Assembly: GCA_026419785.1 (NCBI GenBank)
Contig: JAODTK010005633.1
Coordinates: forward strand, 444,528-508,527
Source of the DNA: Sclerodactyla briareus
Taxonomy: Eukaryota; Echinodermata; Holothuroidea; Dendrochirotida; Sclerodactylidae
Reading direction: 5' to 3'
DNA: 64,000 nucleotides
In this document: one piece after another, positions 11,041 through 23,274 of the stretch
Layout of the letters: each line of letters opens with the position of its first letter
Position numbering within the stretch: the stretch's first letter is position 1
Made by a program: the position numbers and the translations under genes
The notes under the pieces: model-generated
What the model saw: only the letters and a program-made list of their open reading frames with translations
Databases searched by the model: none
What the model was told of the DNA's origin: nothing

Positions 11041-12084
11041 GCATGTCGGTCAATATATTCTAGACACTTTCCAAATTGGTCAGATGATAATCAGGTAAAT
11101 ATTCCGACGAACACCTGGGTGTGGTACTTTTATTGAATCCGTCTGAATAGTGCACCCTGATAACGCTTAGGTGAAATTGATCAGAAATCGAATCAATGGG
11201 CCCTTGTCGGAATGATGGTCAAATATTTAACTAGATATTATCTATTTTGAACATTCAGTTGATTGCTGGTTAATTTTGAACAGGGCGCTTCCAGAGTATG
11301 TGCAATACAATGATTCATTTGGCAGTCTAGTCAGCACGGTAACTATCATGTTTTGCGAGATTACCCACTTTCATCTCACATTCGTATAGTAGCAGAAAAG
11401 TGTTAGAAAAGGTAATGGAGATCAGCTGAACGAATGTCATTTCAGTTCGATAGATTATCACCAGATTTATCACCTACATAGAAAATGTGCCATGTAAAGC
11501 AATGCTTTTTGTCTTAGTTTGGCAACGCAGATAAAGCGAAATCGATGCGAATTGATTCAGGCTTCCAAAATGTTCATGGTTTTGATAGATTTTTGGTAGA
11601 TTTTTTTTTTCTAATTCCGAATGTCGCTTCTAGAAGGGTTATCCGCTGAACCCCTAACGCTTCGTGGACAACAATGCAGATTAGACATCCGGAAGTACCG
11701 TCTTTTTTCTTTTTTTACCGATGTTGTTTTGACTAAGGGTGCTAATGCCTTGACTTGTTTTTTCTTAAAGAATTATGGTGAAATTATTTGAGTGCTTCTT
11801 TCTCTATCTTTTTGGAGGTGTTTATGAGTAGACCTTCAATTAGACATTCCATAGGCCCTAACATGCAACAACTTCCTCTCCTCATCTACTCCTCCATCAA
11901 ACAGCGCATACATGTCAAACAGTCATTATCAGGAGTAATTGGCTGTCGACAAAAATCAAACAGTAAGCATTATTAATACCTTCCAAGTGTTTTGCTATAA
12001 GTAATGTTTATCCAATGGCATGTGCTGTGTTGTAGCTATGGACACAATGGTTAATGACATAAAAGTTATGGGAGTGGGATGATA
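11041..12084. other. Unrecognised intergenic DNA
   Basis: No domain or RNA gene is seen. T runs occur near 11600 and 11703. Confidence 0.45.
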
Positions 12085-13400
12085 CCGATTGCGTTGGTAG
12101 CGGACGTAATGTTTAGTAATGGATTATGATCAATAGTATCGAAGACTTTCGAAAGACCCAGGAAAGCTCCGATGAAGTTTGTTACTGATAACATTAAACA
12201 ATTGGTCAGGAATCCTTCTGTGAGTACCAACTCAGCAATTCTTTTCTCAGTAATATGGTATTACAAACGAATTGAGGTTCGTGTCATCCATATAAATATT
12301 AGCAAGATCCTACCTTGGTTTGAGATTTACAGAAAAAAAAAAAAACTATTAAAACTAGTAGAGGCAGCTCGTTCAGCATTTACTACGCCATTGTTCCGAA
12401 GGGCAAAAGTATCTACAAGACGTTAACTTACTATTACCTCATCCAAGAATATAAATATTAATTTCTCACATCCCCTGACATCGTACTGATTATCAATACA
12501 TTTGTCACGATTTCCTTCAAGTACTATTCACACTGTTAATTGTTTGTCCTAATTGAATTGAATATTCCATGAGTGGAAAATGGCCGAAAGCTTCCTTGCA
12601 TCCATGGAATACACTTATCGCAAATACCAGTGAAAGTTGTGAAATACTCATAAACGATGATCATTGGCAGTAGCATCTTCAAGAACTTTAAGAATTTCGT
12701 ACTGTCGAATGTCGGTATGGATGGTCATAATGAATTAGAGCTGGGAGAGAAATCCTCAGGAGAATGGGGAGGGGTGATCACTGAAAACATTGATAAGTAC
12801 TCTCAATGAAACAATAACCATGTCGTTATAAAGTACGATATTTGAAACAATCAACGCTAGCAGACTTTTCTGCTATGCGGGTAGCTTCAGTAATTGGATC
12901 ACAGGATGCTGTCAAATTAGGAAGTCTGAAAATGTCCTGCTTAACACTTAACAGGTCCATGTTAAAGTCTCCCAACAGAAAACAACATTTCTTCTCATCA
13001 GTAATTTAAATTTATTATTAATATAGTCTTCAATTGTTGTTATGTCTCCACTTGGAGGCTAATATATAATCCCTACAATCATATTTGTATGGCATTGAGA
13101 AGTCCTATTTCCATCGATAGGCTTTCGACAGAGTAGTTCGAATGTGATGAATCATGACAGATCACATCAGGTCGTTTTGAAAAAGGAAAAACAAGTCCAC
13201 CACTTCTTTCCCTTTTTTGTGGGTTTCAAAAAGTATCAAAGTATGGCTAGGTAGCCGAAGAGGGGTCGAACTGTTATCACTCAACCGTTTCGATGAATCC
13301 TACGATAGCAAAGTTGTAGTCTAATATGGAAATATTCACAGAATTTCTATTGATTTTTTTTCAAGCGTCGGTTATTCAAATAACATATGTCAAAAAATGA
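12085..13400 (-). mobile_element. Minus-strand LINE: endonuclease and RT A-motif region (dead)
   Basis: Reading the minus strand from 13.4 kb downwards gives FAIVGFIETVE, equivalent to the endonuclease 'I-x-x-SETW' step. VGIIYxPPSGD lies near 13080-13055. LLGDFNMDL-like residues follow near 12960, broken by a frameshift (the D-F-N endonuclease step), with PITEATR and EKSAS at about 12900-12860. An RT segment IGAFLGLSKVFDTIDHNPLL lies near 12190-12105 (family: D-L-S-KAFDT-I-DH). Frameshifts occur throughout and the RT is cut off after motif A. Jockey/CR1-type order (endonuclease then RT) is clear; the clade is inference. Confidence 0.75.
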
Positions 13401-13526
13401 GACTGATGCAAATGCTGACCTGCTGATTGATGTCATCAGCACTGTAGTGCTTGCATTCACTGCCATTTGAGGCTGATGCAACTCGCAACTCCGTGTTCAT
13501 CATTGGAATCTTCAAAGTTTGCATCT

Positions 13527-13989
13527 TCATCATCATCATCATCGTCATCATCGTATCATCATCATCATCATAATCATCATCATCATCGTATCATCATCAT
13601 CATCAGCATCATCATCATCATCGTCATCATCGTATCATCATCATCATCATCGTCATCATCACATCATCATCATCGTCATCATCATCATCATCGTATCATC
13701 ATCATCATCGTCATCATCATCATATCATCATCGTCATCATCGTCATCATCATCATTATTATCATCATCATCTCATCATCATCATCATCATCCATCATCAT
13801 CATCATCGTCATCATCGTCATCATCACATCATCATCATCGTCATCATCGTCATCATCACATCATCATCATCGTCATCATCATCATCGTCATCATCATCGT
13901 CATCATCAATCATCATCATCATCATCATCGTCATCATCATCCTCATCGTCATCATCAATCATCATCATCATCATCATCGTCATCATCAT
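13527..13989. repeat. (CAT/TCA)n trinucleotide microsatellite, 463 bp
   Basis: Almost unbroken ATC/TCA/CAT triplets with CGT, CTC and occasional A-insert interruptions. All three frames stay open over parts of it and would give poly-Ser, poly-His or poly-Ile, so two long frames here are artefacts of the repeat. The phase changes (for example the 'cat catc' slips) mark indel or replication-slippage points. Confidence 0.95.
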
Positions 13990-15004
13990 GCTTTCCCTGA
14001 GGCGTGCAGTTGTTGACTGGAGAAGGTAACATCCTCTTTCACAATTATCAGTTCCCTGGCCTGGTAAGTGTTTTACATCAGCACAAAAAAATTTTTTCTT
14101 CTTGGCGCTGTCCTACACATACGGTGGTCTTACTCTATGTTACCCGCTGTGGTTGGAGCGATACTTCCATCTGGCAGTACGGGTTTATGATGTTCTCCAG
14201 ATTTTCTCTGCCGGTTTCACTGATTTCAAAAACACGGACATCATCCCTTCTAGTATATTGCTCGAGTTCAAGGCCTTCGATCCGATTTTAGCAATATTGC
14301 CTATAAGGTAGTCAACTTTGCTGTTGAGCAAATATATATTCATTTTATTGAAGAGATGAAAAAACCGTGTGTCGAGCTGCTCAATCCTCTCCATCGCGAT
14401 ATTAAAATGATATATTATTGTTTTTCGATGCATGATCGTAACAGACTTTGGAGCTCTGTCAATTCCTGTACTATCGCTGATGCTAGGTCGCCTATATCCG
14501 GAGATTCAAGAGTTTGGCCCTTTGATTTAGTTGAGTATCTGCCACGTTACGGAGAGTTCCATGATGAAGCCGCATAATGAGTCATTACCGTTCTTGTAGA
14601 ATATATTTCGCTTTATCCTCTCACGTGAGAGCCCATTACATGATCGTCGGATACATCCTTGTCATGGAATATCCAAGCTCGGTGTTCAGTGCGAGGAAGG
14701 CGTGAATGTAGTGATCCACCTAGCAAATGAGACGTGTTAGGATATATGTTGCTTTAACTTGGATTCCGCAGCGAGTATCACCGCAGTGATCCCCTGTAGT
14801 GTAAGCATGGTGTGGACACAGTTTAGTATTTCAAGAACTGAAATACAGACCTCCGAAGACATCCCGGAGTTTATTCTACATGAATACCATATTTATCTCG
14901 AGATGATTTAGTGCCATCCGTGTCCGCTACAATCTATATTTACCTACCCTCTATCCCCACGATGCAAGAAAATATGAAACACCCTTTTATTTATATATTA
15001 TCTT
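13990..15004. other. Unrecognised intergenic DNA
   Basis: No recognised domain. Two short overlapping frames around 14004-14311 and one at 14356-14577 lack motifs and are not called. Confidence 0.4.
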
Positions 15005-15840
15005 CCTAGGACACCATGTGAGAGTGCACTGCAGCTCACAAAAACCATCAATTCTTTACAATTCGAACAGTCGATCAAGAACACCGTGTTAGGAGGGTAC
15101 TGTAGCTCACGAACACAATCAATCTTTACAATACCATCAGTCGATCGAGAAGAAACCTTGTTAGGGGTTTTGCAGCTCACGAACACAGTCAATCCGTCAC
15201 AATACGAACAGTCAATTTAGAAACACCCTGTTGAGAGTGCGCTGTAGCTCATCGCCACGATCAATTCTATGGAAAACCATCGGTCAATCAAGGAACACTG
15301 TGTTGGGAGTGTGTTGCAGCTCACGAACACAATCAATTCTCCACAATACAAACCGTCAATTGAGAGTGCGCTGTAGCTCATCAACACGATCAATTCTATG
15401 GAAAACCATCGGTCAATCAAGAAACACTGTGTTGGGAGTGTGTTGCAGCTCACGAACACAATCAATTCTTCACAATACGAACCGTCAATTGAGAGTGCGC
15501 TGTAGCTCATCAACACGATCAATTCTATGCAAAACCATCGGTCAATCAAGAAACACTGTGTTGGGAGTGTGTTGCAGCTCATGAACACAATCGATTCTAT
15601 GCAATACGAACAGTCAGTAAAGAAACACCTTGTTGGGAGTGCGATGTAGCTCATCAACACAATCAATTCTATCGTCGAGGCATACGAACGATCAATCAAG
15701 AAACACTCTGTCGAGAGTGCGCTGTAGCTCATCAACACGATCAATTCTATCAGTCAATGCAATACGAACGGTCAATCAAGAAACACCTTGTTGTGGTGCG
15801 CTAATACTAACAAACATAGTCAATTATATACAATGCAACA
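15005..15840. repeat. Minisatellite, 72 bp unit with a 56 bp short variant, about 12 units
   Basis: The step 'gcagctca'/'gtagctca' recurs at about 15029, 15099, 15170, 15241, 15313, 15369, 15442, 15498, 15571, 15643, 15720 and, degenerate, 15793. Most spacings are 70-77. Two are 56, caused by loss of about 16 bp (the 'caagaaacactgtg' step). Between 15241 and 15498 long and short units alternate, giving a 128-129 bp higher-order unit. Because both 72 and 129 are multiples of three, a frame of 175 codons stays open on the minus strand (15217-15744). Its cysteine- and serine-rich repeats look incidental. Confidence 0.9.
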
Positions 15841-15929
15841 GAAACACCAGAGCTAAAACAAATGGTAACCAAGCCCACAAGAGGCACAGGTAACAGCACT
15901 GATCACATACAACATGTATGAATTGTGAA

Positions 15930-16850
15930 AAGTTGCTTGGCATCATGATTGACTTCAGACCTTTCAAATCCACTGCTGACATGATTTTCACACTCCGCCA
16001 ACTATTGAAAAAGGCAGTTGAACGAAACCAGTCGCTTTACGTTGTGTTGGGGGCTTTAGTGAAGCAAAATTTTGACACTGTTGCTGGAGCAACATTTTGG
16101 AAGGTCCTGTCTATTTTGGGTGTCCAAATAACATATGGCAACATATATTCCACGACAATATGACAGCCAGAGTGTTTATCGGTGGCGATGTCAGTAATGC
16201 TTTTCCAGTACGTCGTGGCGTCAGACAGAGCATGAGTGCTCACCCCAACTCTCTTCGTCTTGTGCTAGAAACGATGAGCATTATTCTCACCAGAGGTGTA
16301 TTCATTCAAACTCGTCTAGGTGGAAAGTTGCTCAACTTAGCTTAGCAACTTAGCTAAACATTGAGCAAGACTAGAGAGATGTACGAGGGAGCTACTGTTT
16401 GCCGACGATTCAGCACTTGTGACCAGCTCTCGTGAGGATATGCAAGATATAACCACCGCTTTGCTGCAGCTGTTTCTTCTTAGTTTAGTATGAAGATCAA
16501 CACTATTGTGCCAACCATCTCCGTATGACAGAACAACAACCAAAAGTAGACGTTAACGGTGAGACCCTCAAATGCTCAAACAGCTTGACATACCTTAGCA
16601 GTACTGTAACCATTCGAAACTCAAGATGTGTTGCGGAGATTGATAGGCGTATAAGCTCCACGAGCGAGGTGTCAGTGCGCTCTACAGTCGTCTCTGGTCC
16701 AGACGCAACAAAAATCAAGATAAGAGAAAGAGAAGAGAAGATAAATATACCAGAGTGCTACCATCGTTTTTCTACGGGACTGCCACCACAGTCCCGAACA
16801 GAAGACATGTAACACTGCTTACCCAAACTCAGCTGCGACACCTCAGAAAA
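15930..16850 (+). mobile_element. Non-LTR retrotransposon RT domain with intact FADD box (dead)
   Basis: The frames pieced together give an RT from the fingers onward. FRPFKSTADMIFTLRQLL (an R-x-x-ST-x-D step) lies near 15950-16010. A degraded motif A (FDTV) is at about 16070. MTARVFIGGDVSNAFPVR-GVRQS (motif B region) lies near 16160-16235. The catalytic box ELLFADDSALV is at about 16390-16425, then NGETLKCSNSLTYL-STVT and AEIDRRISSTSE, the post-RT segment, at about 16555-16670. It ends near 16850 with TQLRHLRKKMKV. Several single-base frameshifts and one stop break the frame. The motif order is canonical for an RTE- or Jockey-like LINE. Confidence 0.85.
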
Positions 16851-17089
16851 AAATGAAAGTCAGATGATTATTAAAAATGATTTCAAAAATCGAAAAACAA
16901 CATTCTCTAGTCGAAGCTGCACATGGACAAAATTGATTGACAAAGTTGAGAGTTTTGAGGATGATTCCTCCGTTCCTCGGAAGTAACGAGTAAGTAAAAG
17001 TAGTGCGACAAAAAAGGAAGAGGCACCCAATTTAAATTTAAATTGGTGATAACACATGCACAAATTTAAGGGATCAATCAACATATCGG
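16851..17089. other. Spacer between two LINE remnants
   Basis: Short AT-rich stretch containing a TTTAAATTTAAA palindrome. It may be upstream sequence of the following LINE. Confidence 0.4.
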
Positions 17090-18165
17090 AAAGACTTTCA
17101 ACTGTGACAACTCAGATCCCAAACAAAACCTGTTTCCAGGAAAAAAATGAACAAGCCATTGATGGAGATTAAATTAAACGAGCGGTCGCATCATTAAAAA
17201 CAAAAACGAAGATGTGACCAATTAGAGCTGAACATCTCAAATATGCCCCATGGCCCCCATCTGCACATAGGAAATATCCTAAATAGCATACCCAAATCAG
17301 GAGAAATTCCAATTGAAATTAAACAAGGAATCCTAACATCTATTAAAAAAACCAGGAAAGTCTAAAGGCCCACCAGGACATTTAGGATCAGTAATTTCAC
17401 TGTCAACACTACGGAGAACCCTTGCCGTTGTGTAGCCAGGAGGATTCGTCCGTTAATCGATGACTTTATCCTCCCTGTCACCCAGACTACACTTGGCGAT
17501 GCACTGCTGAAGTTATCTTTGTCTTTGATCTTGTCTTTCAAAGTATTGTAATATCCACAGGTTTTTCGCCACAATTCGAAGAGGATCTTCGCTCAATGAC
17601 ATATCTTGAAAACGACGAACTTCATTTGATATCACTGCTACTACAGACTAGAGGGAAAACTGGGACATCTTTCAAGACTAACATTGAGTCACCACCGCAA
17701 GGGAACAGTGCAAGCGTTTTTTTTGTGTTTTTTTTTACTCCACCTAGCCAACTCTCTGAAATCAGATGACAATGACTTTTGAAGCAGTTATCCTGCAAAG
17801 TTCTAATGAAGGGTATTGTTCTGTACAATTGTGAGCTCTGGGGAACAACGAACGAAGTTGATAAAAAAAAATTAACACTGTTCAAAGAAGACTAATTTGC
17901 AATGTTCTCAACATCGGATGGACCAGTTGGATACCAAACTATGAACTCTATGATGGAACTAACCAAGTCCCTAGGTCATGCGTAGTAGCACATAGAAGTT
18001 GAAGTCATGTTGCAAGACTCAAGGAGAAGGCCCCCTCCAGCAATTCAGGAAAACAGTTTCGAGGAAGCAATAAACAAGATCGTGATACATGGCGAATGTT
18101 AATTAATGAGCATGTCGAAAAAACGAGACTCAACATACTACTACTACTACTACTACTACCTCATA
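17090..18165 (+). mobile_element. Second non-LTR retrotransposon RT, with (CTA)n tail (dead)
   Basis: A different LINE from its left neighbour, same strand. AVASLKTKT and IRAEHLKYAP lie near 17190-17250, the 'A-x-SLK-x-GKA-x-GPD' entry to the RT. A KPGKSKGP-P step is near 17350, and STLRRTLAVV-ARRIRPLIDDFILPV near 17400-17475. EVIFVFDL follows, then an EDLRSM step near 17582. LISLLLQTRGKTGTSFKTNI with SPPQGNSAS (motif B) lies near 17625-17712. The C-terminal region has LYNCELWGTTNEVDKK, RRLICNVLNI and YELYDGTNQ near 17820-17965. The F/YxDD box region is missing or lost. The sequence ends in (CTA)7 at 18137-18161, consistent with a microsatellite-like LINE 3' tail. Confidence 0.85.
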
Positions 18166-21100
18166 TGCGTACGCACAGATATTTGGCGACGCGTGGTATG
18201 TGCGTTCCTATTTTTCGTTTTTTTAATTGTCATGGACCAAGAAGATAGAATTTCACGCGCACATGTTGCTTTGTTTGTACATTTAAATTGTGCACAGGGA
18301 ACTAGTTTAGCGGAACTGTCGTAAAATCTGGAATTTTGTTTGCATTTAACAAATGTAATCCGCGTCGCATGAATGAACGGGTCAATCACCAGTCGATTAT
18401 GGTTTATTTATCTACTTAATATTACATTGGGGTGCTTCTATTGCTAGATGCACTCGGAGAGACATGCTCGTGTATCTATGATGTGTCGGTCTGAGAACTT
18501 CGACTTCATCAAAAGGGTAATATTGAGACTGTACCTCATACATTTTGTAGCACGTGTAAGGAATTATTTAAAGAAGGAAATGTTAGTGTGAAGCACAAAG
18601 AAGGGAAATTGTCCCACGGTCGTTTCTGCTTGCAATATCTCATGCAAGTGATTATGATTGAACAAAATACCCGTGGTCTTCTCAATTCGTCCCGTCGTTT
18701 ACAGTATTACTTCACACACACAGGGTCGGACAGCAATGTAGTGAGCAGTGAACGTAGTAATTATCGAGTCACTGCTCACCAGTCTAATATCGAGAGCTAA
18801 CCACGGTATGCATACCATGTTGATATTATCTTATTACCACTTCTCATTCATTGAATAGAAATATGATAGTATTAGATCCGGTATTAATCAATAAAGAAGT
18901 ATGGAGAGATTAGAGAGCAATTTTTATTAATTGTCTGCCTTCTAGTATTGACGACAATATCACCAGCACACATAAAACTATTCCTAGTAGCAAGGCCGGG
19001 ATCTTCAACCACCTCCGTTGCCTTACCTACCCCGACTCTGCCTCCTCTCAGTACCCATCTTCCCATTCACCAGCCCCCAATTCCGCTACCCTGACCACTT
19101 CACTTCCGGCACCTGTGCACAAAACCATCTCTTCAAGTCTCCTGAATACTCCCTTGAAGCTTGTCCCGAATGACGGTAGTGTCCCCCACATTTCACAGCT
19201 ACCACAGAAGACCCACTTGCCCTCAATAAAGAGAACACCATCAAAACAAACGGAACACTACAACAGGGAAAAACAGACTAGAAATCCGCGAAAATGAATA
19301 TCAAAACGCGGAAACAGACATCAAGATAGAGACACAGACTGACGCCAAGTAGATAGAAGGAAAGATATAGACAGATAGAACTCTTCTAAAAGAAGAGCAA
19401 GACAAAAATTGTATGCTCAAACACACACGCACTAGGAAGCGACCAAATCGAAGCACTTCAGGACAACAATATAGAAAGAGACACACATTAGGAATGAATA
19501 ATAGACAGCTAACCGAGCACACCACACACGGTCCGTGATGCAAACAATCGGCAGAAACAGAACACAAGTGGTCACCGACGGCAGATCACTACAAAACAAC
19601 TAACGACCAGCAACCGAAACACGCACCAACAGCTTAGGATGAAAACTCCTGTACAGTAGTATACGATAGGGAAGGAACCGGCACATACAAGGAAAACGAT
19701 AGGCAAAAGCATTGGAACGAAAACCATACAATTCCGAGCAAAACGCCATTAAACACGAGAAAACTTGAAAAGTGAAAAAAACAATATCCGGTATGGAGAA
19801 ACGCAGTGTTATCCACGGAAGAACAAAAAATGCAATGAAATTATGGATCTAAACGACTGGAAGTATTGTAGATTCACAGTACTCATAGGCTGAACTGACA
19901 GAAAACAGAGATTCTAGTTGAAATAATCTGTAAATTGACAGAAAATATTGACACATTAGTGGTCTGCAAAAATAACCGGATGAACCGATCCTAATTGATG
20001 GAAGTATGTAAATTCGCTTCATCCTTATATGAATAAAGAAGGAAATGCTTTTAAAAGACAAAAGAAAAACCGTTGTAAATTGGAACGAAAAATTTAACAG
20101 TGGAATAGAAACACGAGGAGGGAGAGGGTTAATCGCCAAACCCGTTAGCCGAGTTAGTAAATCTCCATTGACCAAAAGATGGATACTACGACGGAGGTTA
20201 TATTCACTAGGTCACATGGTATGAGAAAGGAGGGAAGGCGTGAGACCCGACACGAGGACTGGCCACCAGCCCTGACTTGTACCAGGCTACGACCTAAGGA
20301 ATAGAGAATGGAACACAATTCCTCGTTCAATAATTCATTATCAACCGTGTCAGCCCACGCAGGATAAATTAGAGAAACACAATATATTACTTTTCTTCGA
20401 GATATAGGAATATTCTCGAGTATTTACGGAGTGTCCTTGGGTCAATAAACAAACACATTTGAAAAATAGATACATCTAATCGATACAATGTGATTAGGCT
20501 GCGTCCACAATTCTCGATCTTCGTCGATACCCCCAAATTGTGTAGGCGTCGAGTCAGTGAAATGTATCTTATAAAAAACAACGGGCGTGTTTGTGATCGT
20601 CAAGGAATAAATCCTGCAACTAGCCAATCCGCGTTGCAGGAGAGCTGATTAATTTTCTACGTCATACGATCAAGGAAGCCCTATTAGAGGCGTGCGTTAA
20701 TTGCACGCAGCTAGACGGATTTGAGCTCTTTGCTGTTTTGATCAATTCCGTGGTCTGGAAACTCAATAGAATGCTAAACAAAAAATGAAAGAAATATTTG
20801 AGATTCTATTGGGTAGTTATATGTTAGGACTGATAGGTAGTGTGAATCGTGGAAGTGCTGTGGAATCGTCGCCGAATCGTAGCCAGCAAAAACCTAGCAA
20901 AGATTTTTCTGCTGTGCTATATATTGGTATGAAGTTAATACAAGGGACCAACAAAAACAACCAAAGCCAAAGTGGACATTTTCAAGAAAATCATGGCACC
21001 TGAGGATAACATACATTGATTCGTGGGATTTCCTGTTAGCTGGCTTCAAATCCGCTAAAAGCGTTTCACCTAACTTAACTTCTGAACAAAAGCACAAAAC

Positions 21101-21514
21101 AATTATTATCAAGGTCGTAATTAAAATTTCAGACCCTAACTGTAATCTCAATCGTACTTTAAAGATTGCACCTCCTCATGCTGGCAAAGCCAAATCCATC
21201 AGCGTGAATAGGCAATGGGACAAAGTCAGACAACCTAAAAAGTAACTCTTTCTGTATAAATTCATGATTCTTTGTTTCATGTATCCTCCCAAATATGAGA
21301 CAGTAAACATAAAAATATTAATTATGATTTGAATTGAAGAGGTAAACCTGGCCACTGGAATTGCCAATGAACTGCCGTAGAACGTTTCACTGAAATTGTC
21401 ACTGAAAACTGATTCTGAAATTGCCAATGGAACAGAAAACTCATATGAACAGGCTGTTAAGGTGCATGGCACATTAGTACTGGCTGTTGTATCCTACCCC
21501 GCAGAAACGGGGAT
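18166..21514. other. Long unrecognised stretch
   Basis: I recognise no gene, RT domain or RNA here. From about 18960 to 19830 the plus strand is A-rich. In this part the complementary strand stays open for short cysteine- and serine-rich frames (19301-19567, 19634-19816 and 19849-20175), which lack motifs. A proline-, serine- and threonine-rich plus-strand reading near 19000-19180 could be retroelement ORF1-like, but nothing supports it beyond composition. Confidence 0.45.
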
Positions 21515-21600
21515 ACTCTGACTGGATCTGAACATCATAGTGAAAATAACGAACGCTGAAAATTTCAGGCAAATTAGCCCTATTGAAAGTTTATTATACA
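21515..21600 (+). repeat. 86 bp direct repeat, copy 1
   Basis: Identical over 86 bp to 21659-21744. It begins ACTCTGACTGGATC and ends in TTATTATACA. The spacer between the copies is 58 bp. Confidence 0.95.
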
Positions 21601-21658
21601 TAAAGTGTCGAATAACTCGGTAGCCACATATTCAGGCTTCAGGAAGAACTAGGGTTTC

Positions 21659-21744
21659 ACTCTGACTGGATCTGAACATCATAGTGAAAATAACGAACGC
21701 TGAAAATTTCAGGCAAATTAGCCCTATTGAAAGTTTATTATACA
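21659..21744 (+). repeat. 86 bp direct repeat, copy 2, abutting the H3 fragment
   Basis: Second perfect copy of the 86 bp segment. Its last base is immediately followed by sequence belonging to the histone H3 fragment, so the repeat edge and the pseudogene edge coincide. Confidence 0.95.
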
Positions 21745-21975
21745 GAAGCAACAAATCATCCGGAGGGGTGAAGAAGCCTCATCGCTACAGGCCAGGCACC
21801 GTCGCCCTCCGTGAGATCCGGCGTTACCAGAAGAGCACCGAGCTTGCTCATCCGAAAGTCCCCTTCCAGCGCCTGGTCAGGGAGACCGCCCAGGACTTCA
21901 AGAACCGAGCTCCGGTTCCAGAGCTCTGCAGTCAGAGCTCTGCAGTCAGAGGCGGTAACGCTATCGACTGTATGT
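21745..21975 (+). pseudogene. H3: Histone H3 fragment (pseudogene)
   Basis: Histone H3 is a core nucleosome protein. The frame contains [20 protein letters not shown] and then RRYQKSTEL, the H3 core from about residue 32 to 60. An extra base, compensated a few codons later, garbles the LLIRKLP step. [13 protein letters not shown] returns with one substitution (I to T). Another inserted base shifts the frame, so [10 protein letters not shown] is read in the +1 frame. A 14 bp direct duplication (agagctctgcagtc) follows and similarity stops at about residue 90. The N-terminal tail before residue 30 and the C-terminal helix are missing. It is GC-richer than its surroundings, as expected for an inserted coding fragment. 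With no start, no stop and no histone stem-loop, it cannot make H3. Confidence 0.93.
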
Positions 21976-23274
21976 GGGAAAATTATCGAAAGTCCACCCG
22001 AGCAATTTACACAAACTACCAATATGTGGATTGGTTATACCTCGAAGTCCACGAATGGGGCCTCTTACAACGACAATCAGATAATGTGAAAGCATCTCTA
22101 ACAGTGTTAATAAAAATTACCGACGGTGTGAAGAGTCTTATGGTAGAGTCCGAATTAACGTTCCTATCATTAGGTTTTCAACTCTTTGATTCAAAGATTT
22201 GCATGGTTTGAACATAAAAGAATTGGTGGCGCATAGATATGATGAGTTTCTCATATTGATTCTAATTCAATATTCAAATATGCTGAATTTTCAAATTCCC
22301 CACTCGCTGATATCACAAAAATCAGATGAGGTATGACGGAACAAATCGCCCGCTGTGCTGTGCCCAAAACTACTCCTGGTCAGTCAATTTATGAATAAAT
22401 CCAGGGTTGCCCGAGTGGACATTGCAATTGTTGGCAAGAAAATAAACTTGCCTTGCACCAGTTCCAATTTAAGGATGGAGGCTTGGTTCGTAAAAATGTC
22501 GACTCGACAACCCGATATCGCCGTTGTTGCTACCCCATATTTTTCATACTTCATATTTTCATCTCATGCGATATGCCAAACATGTATATTAAGGCCTGCG
22601 GAGACGAACAGGATTCTTTGAGATCTCCACACTATAAAATATATAATACTTGTTTTTGCCCTTTCCAGAATCCAGCTTTGAAGCATGAAAGACTCCGTAG
22701 AAGAGCGACCTGAAAACTTCCTGGTGACTTGGGCCTAGTGTTTTTAGTATAGTAAGCTGCCCACTATGTCCGTGAGATCAACGTAGCGGTCAACAATATT
22801 AGGCCCTGATTTTTTCTGTTACGAACTTCTCATCATAAGTTTGATAGAACCCGCGTCTGTACCGATAACATGACGATCGATATTGAATTGTTTTCTGTAT
22901 TTGCTGTTTTGGATGTGAATATGTTTGCGGTTCTTCCATGGGAATTCTGCTGTCACACCGTGAGGATAATTCTGTCGATGAATTAACTAATGGTAAATTA
23001 GTGTGAATCTATTTCGCAACTAGGTTATGGGGAATTCGTAAAATGTGTCACTGACCAAAATTACAGTCACACATCTTAATGCAATCTCACGGGCCCTTTT
23101 TCATTTCCAATTCACCCGTATCACCTTGGATTACGTGTAGATATGTGTAAAGGTCTTATTAAGGAAAAACATACTCTACAACTGCCATATCGAAGGTGCA
23201 AGGTTGGCGGAGTTAGCGCTTCAGTTAATTATTTGATTGAAGCAACGCGCGCATGTTAAATGTTAGGTAAAACT
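21976..23274. other. Unrecognised intergenic DNA
   Basis: No domain or RNA gene recognised. Overlapping short frames near 22355-22713 lack motifs. Confidence 0.45.

Noticed and set aside
13467..14016. Two long overlapping frames rich in Ser, His and Ile
   Set aside because: They are translations of a CAT/TCA trinucleotide repeat. All frames are open for compositional reasons.
21756..22022. 88-codon minus-strand frame
   Set aside because: Antisense shadow of the histone H3 fragment.
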